Shown here: piece by piece, positions 60,733 to 64,000 of the stretch | How the letters are laid out: every line of letters starts with the position of its first letter | Numbering within the stretch: the first letter of the stretch is position 1 | NCBI RefSeq assembly: GCF_000447755.1 | Contig: NZ_AUNE01000025.1 | Coordinates: forward strand, 42,831 to 106,830 | Source: Bacteriovorax sp. BSW11_IV | Lineage (GTDB): Bacteria; Bdellovibrionota; Bacteriovoracia; Bacteriovoracales; Bacteriovoracaceae | Length of the DNA: 64,000 nt | Direction of reading: 5' to 3' | Notes under the pieces: model-generated | What the model saw: the letters and a program-made list of their open reading frames with translations, nothing else | Database searches by the model: none | What the model was told of the DNA's origin: nothing | Translations under genes and position numbers: made by a program

Positions 60733-62052
60733 TTGAGCACTCAAGCTTCAATCACGGCCGTTCGTGGCAAACTCGTATATTTTATTGATGATCCTTTTTT
60801 AACAGATGTTGAAAGCTCATTTCGCTATATCCCTGATGGGCTATTAATTACTAAAAATGGTGTTATTTCGGCAGTTGGTCCTTACGACCAAGTTAAGAAT
60901 GAACTTCCTGAAGGGATCACGCCAGTTCATTATAAAAACCACCTTATTTCACCAGGCTTTATTGATACACATATTCACTATGTTCAAACTGAGATTATTG
61001 GTGCCTTTGGTCGCCAGTTATTAGATTGGTTGAATGAGTATACTTTTGTGGCCGAGCAACAGTTTAAAGACAAGACGTACGCTGATGCTATGGCCAAGAT
61101 TTTTTGTGAAGAACTTCTAAGAAATGGGACTACAAGTGCTCTTGTTTTCTGTGCCGTTTATCCAGAATCAGTTGATGCTCTTTTTGAAGAGGCCAATAGA
61201 AAAAATATGAGGCTTGTTGCGGGTAAAGTTCTTATGGATAGAAATGCACCAGAGAAACTTCTTGATACAGCTCAAACGGGCTATGACGACTCAAAGGCCC
61301 TTATTAAAAAATGGCATAAAAATGGAAGAAGTCTATATGCCATTACGCCTAGGTTTGCACCAACGAGTACGCCAGAGCAATTAGAAATGGCCGGTGCCCT
61401 TTGGAGTGAACATAAAGATGTATACGTGCAAACACATATTTCTGAAAACCTTGCTGAAATTGAATGGGTAAAAGATCTTTTTCCAAAGCATAAAGGTTAC
61501 TACGATGTTTATGAGAAGTTTGGCCTAACGGGAAGAAGATCTGTTCTTGCTCATGGTGTTCACTTAACTGAAGAAGAAATGTGTCGTTGTCATGAAACAG
61601 GAACGGCCATTGCTCACTGTCCAACATCAAATTTCTTTTTAGGAAGCGGGTTATTTAAAATTAATCAGGCCAAAGATCCAAAAAGACCTGTTCATGTTGG
61701 TATGGGAACAGATATTGGTGCTGGTACTAGTTTTTCTATGCTTCAAACATTGAATGAAAGTTATAAAATGGCCCAATTGAATAATTATCCCCTTGATTCA
61801 TTAAAGGCGTTCTTTCTCGCAACATTGGGAGGAGCTCAGGCCCTAGATCTTGATGATAAAATTGGAACTTTTAAAGTAGGTCATGAGGCCGATTTTGTTA
61901 TTCTTGATCCAGAATCAACTCCACTTCTTAAAACAAGAAATGAGAGAGTAAAGTCAATTGAAGAACAACTTTTTGTTCTCATGACTTTAGGTGATGATAG
62001 AGCAGTCAAAGCAACTTATGTTGCTGGTCAACTTGCTCACTCAAGAGATTAG
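60733..62052 (+). CDS. guaD: Guanine deaminase
   Basis: 439 residues, amidohydrolase fold. Metal motif HIHYVQ in PGFIDTHIHYVQTEI, then QTHISEN, the AHGVHLTEEE His, HCPTSNFFLGSGLF and Asp in GMGTDIGAGTSFSML; all metal and substrate residues are present. Converts guanine to xanthine. TTG start at 60733, with GAGG about seven bases upstream within an inverted repeat. Terminator at 62064-62096. Not linked to other purine genes. Confidence 0.96.
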   Translation: MSTQASITAVRGKLVYFIDDPFLTDVESSFRYIPDGLLITKNGVISAVGPYDQVKNELPEGITPVHYKNHLISPGFIDTHIHYVQTEIIGAFGRQLLDWLNEYTFVAEQQFKDKTYADAMAKIFCEELLRNGTTSALVFCAVYPESVDALFEEANRKNMRLVAGKVLMDRNAPEKLLDTAQTGYDDSKALIKKWHKNGRSLYAITPRFAPTSTPEQLEMAGALWSEHKDVYVQTHISENLAEIEWVKDLFPKHKGYYDVYEKFGLTGRRSVLAHGVHLTEEEMCRCHETGTAIAHCPTSNFFLGSGLFKINQAKDPKRPVHVGMGTDIGAGTSFSMLQTLNESYKMAQLNNYPLDSLKAFFLATLGGAQALDLDDKIGTFKVGHEADFVILDPESTPLLKTRNERVKSIEEQLFVLMTLGDDRAVKATYVAGQLAHSRD

Positions 62053-62063
62053 TCTTAATCAAT

Positions 62064-62096
62064 GGTCCTAAGAATAGACTTCTTAGGGCCTTCTTT
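62064..62096 (+). terminator. Terminator of guaD
   Basis: Eleven-bp stem (62064-62074 with 62080-62090) with one G-T pair and a 5-base loop, followed by TTCTTTAT. Confidence 0.85.
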
Positions 62097-62191
62097 ATAT
62101 AGCGCCAAATTTTCACACTTATCATTCATTATTCAACTTAAACTCAATTCATAGAATTGTGATAAAATAGAAAATATTTTAAGGAGAACAT

Positions 62192-62623
62192 ATGGAACAA
62201 AGATTATCTTTGATTACAGTAGGTGTGAAAAATCTTACTAAAATGCGTGAGTATTATGAGAAGGTTTTTCTTTGGAGGCCTGTCTCTGAAAATGAAAATA
62301 TCGTTTTTTATCAATTGAATGGATTCATGCTTTCCTTTTATCCTGAACATTTACTTGCAAAAGAAGTTCATGAAAATGACACAAGAACAGGTTTTAAGCC
62401 TTTTTCATTGGCCATTAACTATACTTCAACGGCCGAGGTTGATGATATCTTCTCACTTCTAAAGCAGCGAGGAGTTGTTGTCTTAAAAGAGCCAGAGGAT
62501 GTTTTTTGGGGGGGATATAGTGGGTATGTTTCAGACCCTGAAAACAATCTTTGGGAAATTTGTTATAATCCATTTATGAATTTTGATAAGAATATGAATG
62601 TCGTTGGTCAAGAAGCGCTATAA
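62192..62623 (+). CDS. VOC/glyoxalase-family protein
   Basis: 143 residues, two beta-alpha-beta-beta-beta modules. VGVKNLTKMREYYEKVFLWRPV is the first module start; EVDDIFSLLKQRG and GYSGYVSDPENNLWEICYNP the second, with the typical PENNLWE metal motif. Substrate unknown. AAGGAG precedes the ATG. The pirin gene starts about 20 bases after, so they may be one unit. Confidence 0.88.
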   Translation: MEQRLSLITVGVKNLTKMREYYEKVFLWRPVSENENIVFYQLNGFMLSFYPEHLLAKEVHENDTRTGFKPFSLAINYTSTAEVDDIFSLLKQRGVVVLKEPEDVFWGGYSGYVSDPENNLWEICYNPFMNFDKNMNVVGQEAL

Positions 62624-62642
62624 CTCAAAGGAAAGAGGGAAT

Positions 62643-63509
62643 ATGTCTAATGTTGAACTTGTTATTGAACCACGAGAGTCAGACCTAGGTGATAACTTTG
62701 TTGTAAGAAGGCTTTTACCATACATGAAAAAGCGTATGGTAGGACCTTTTATCTTTTGGGATCATATGGGGCCAGTGACGTTGAGTGGTGAGAAGAAGAT
62801 GAAGGTCAGGGCCCATCCTCATATTGGACTTTCTACAATTACCTATCTTTTTAGTGGTGAAATCATGCACCGAGATAGTCTAGGCAATGAGCAAATGATT
62901 CGACCAGGTGAAGTTAATTGGATGACTGCCGGTAGCGGAATTGTTCATAGTGAAAGAGCGCAAAGTGATACAGCGATGAATTTAGAGGGAATACAGTTGT
63001 GGGTGGCCCTTCCGAAAGAGAGTGAAGACGTTGAGCCAAGCTTTGTTCATGTGAAGGAGAGCTCCCTTCCTCTAATAGAAAAAGGGGATACCCAATTGAG
63101 GCTCATTGCAGGTGAGTCAATGGGCTCAAGCTCTCCATTACCCGTTTACTCAAAGCTTTTTTACTTTTATGGTCAAACAAAAGAGGGTGAGCAGTTCTCA
63201 TTGAATCTAGGAAATAATGAGGAAGGTGCGCTATATGTCGTTAATGGGACCGTAGAAATAGAGGGAAAAAGCTATGAACGTTTTTCCCTAATTGTCTTTA
63301 AGAAGGGTCATGCAATATCATTTCAAGCATCTAGCGATGCTCAGTATATGCTCTTTGGTGGGGAAACATTTCCAGAGAAAAGATATATATGGTGGAACTT
63401 TGTCTCATCTGATAAAGAGAAATTAGAAAGGGCAAAGCTTAGATGGAAGAATAATGAGTTCCCAAAAGTTATCAACGAAGTAGAACAGATACCTTTGCCA
63501 GAAGAATAA
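62643..63509 (+). CDS. Pirin-family protein
   Basis: 288 residues. [29 protein letters not shown]-type cupin motif is present as [18 protein letters not shown], then [18 protein letters not shown], both pirin signatures with the iron-binding His/Glu set. Second cupin half is less conserved. ATG 62643 has GAGGG three bases before; the frame begins at 62598 but overlaps the VOC gene. Pirins are implicated as quercetinase-like enzymes or redox sensors. Confidence 0.93.
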   Translation: [288 protein letters not shown]

Positions 63510-63525
63510 ATTGAGGCGCATTTCG

Positions 63526-64000
63526 ATGTTAAAAAATTTAATCTATACTCTTTGCATATTACTTGCAGTAATTCAAAGTTCATATGGAAGAGTCATTAAA
63601 ATTGCTTCATTAGAGTGGCCACCTTTCACATGTGTCTCTTGTCCTGAATCTGGTATTACAATTCCAATCATTAAAAGTATTCTAGAGGAAAATGGAGATA
63701 CTCTTGTGACTCATTTTGTTCCTTGGTCGCGCGCAATTAAGATGGTTAATGAGGGAAAGTCTGATCTTCTATGGCCAGCATGGGCCTCTGATGTTTTTGG
63801 TGCGACTCTCGAGTTGACTGTACCAATGTTTCAATCTCCATTAATTGTTGCCGTAAGAAAAGATAGCAACTTAGAAATTAAAAGGATTGAAGATCTTCTA
63901 ACAATAAAAGTAGGAGTAGTTCAGGATTATGGATATTATCCAGAACTACTGAAGTTAATAAAGTCCAATTCTACAAAGTTTGAAACAGTTACAAAAGATG
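63526..64000 (+). CDS. Periplasmic solute-binding protein, 3' end cut off
   Basis: The frame from ATG 63526 is open to the window end (158 residues visible). Signal peptide (LIYTLCILLAVIQSSYG), then KIASLEWPPFTC, a family 3 solute-binding protein opening (YPP/WPPF), and PWSRAIKMVNEGKSDLLWPAW, with KVGVVQDYGYYPE near the cut. This matches SBP_bac_3 proteins, often linked to amino-acid uptake or, as isolated copies, to chemosensing. Two Cys (TCVSC) are close after the signal. Starts 17 bases after the pirin stop. Confidence 0.85.
   Translation, partial: MLKNLIYTLCILLAVIQSSYGRVIKIASLEWPPFTCVSCPESGITIPIIKSILEENGDTLVTHFVPWSRAIKMVNEGKSDLLWPAWASDVFGATLELTVPMFQSPLIVAVRKDSNLEIKRIEDLLTIKVGVVQDYGYYPELLKLIKSNSTKFETVTKD

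Overview
The window is 64 kb of low-GC (by eye about 36 percent G+C), gene-dense bacterial chromosome with genes on both strands in short operons. I see no rRNA, tRNA, CRISPR array, insertion sequence, phage gene or plasmid function, and no gap above about 230 bases. Gram-negative features are plain: OmpW and other beta-barrel proteins, lipoproteins, a TolC/adaptor/RND pump and AsmA-like envelope proteins. The low GC, the many secreted peptidase-like proteins, the XRE plus DUF4423-like regulator and the housekeeping set suggest a marine Bdellovibrionota member of the Bacteriovoracales (Halobacteriovorax-like). That assignment is inference; no marker RNA is present.

Layout. 1-5.2 kb: end of a barrel protein, a two-module lipoprotein, a LysE exporter, a MerR regulator divergent from a DUF2938 membrane protein, and an ECF sigma factor divergent from a di-haem peroxidase and a five-helix membrane protein. 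5.2-16.4 kb: secreted metallopeptidase-like protein, soluble chemoreceptor with PAS, YjdM, YebC/YeeN, GST, thioredoxin-like protein, a secreted protein-glutaminase-like protein, Map, a Crp-type regulator, a transporter/NAT/nitroreductase operon, and LysR divergent from OsmC. 16.4-28.3 kb: secreted proteins, NnrS, and a heavy-metal RND efflux operon with an unusually short adaptor, then ArgO-like and MFS transporters. 28.4-46 kb: HrpB, TPR lipoprotein, NDH-2, SelO, FKBP, tandem small secreted paralogues, an XRE-like regulator, a PAS protein, a second NAT, ArfB, RsgA, a signal-peptide-bearing kinase-fold protein, paired small membrane proteins and OmpW. 46-64 kb: ElbB, TIGR03546/TIGR03545, AhpF/AhpC, MBL hydrolase, Hsp20, a secreted papain-like protease group, YlqF, a DsbB/DsbA-like pair, rhomboid, MAPEG, guanine deaminase, VOC, pirin and the start of a solute-binding protein.

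How genes work together. Redox and peroxide defence recurs (ECF circuit with peroxidase, AhpCF, OsmC, GST, Dsb pair, NDH-2). There is a plausible nitroaromatic/arylamine operon and a metal efflux operon. A repeated theme is secreted hydrolase-like proteins: four HExxH proteins, one papain-like protease and one deamidase-like Cys/His/Asp protein. The most informative regulatory finds are a MerR-type promoter with a 19-bp spacer and a SoxR-box-like dyad, an ECF-type promoter next to the sigma gene, and inverted repeats that cover ribosome binding sites. Six of sixteen convergent gene pairs share the same 4-bp stop-stop overlap, and GGCC is markedly over-represented.
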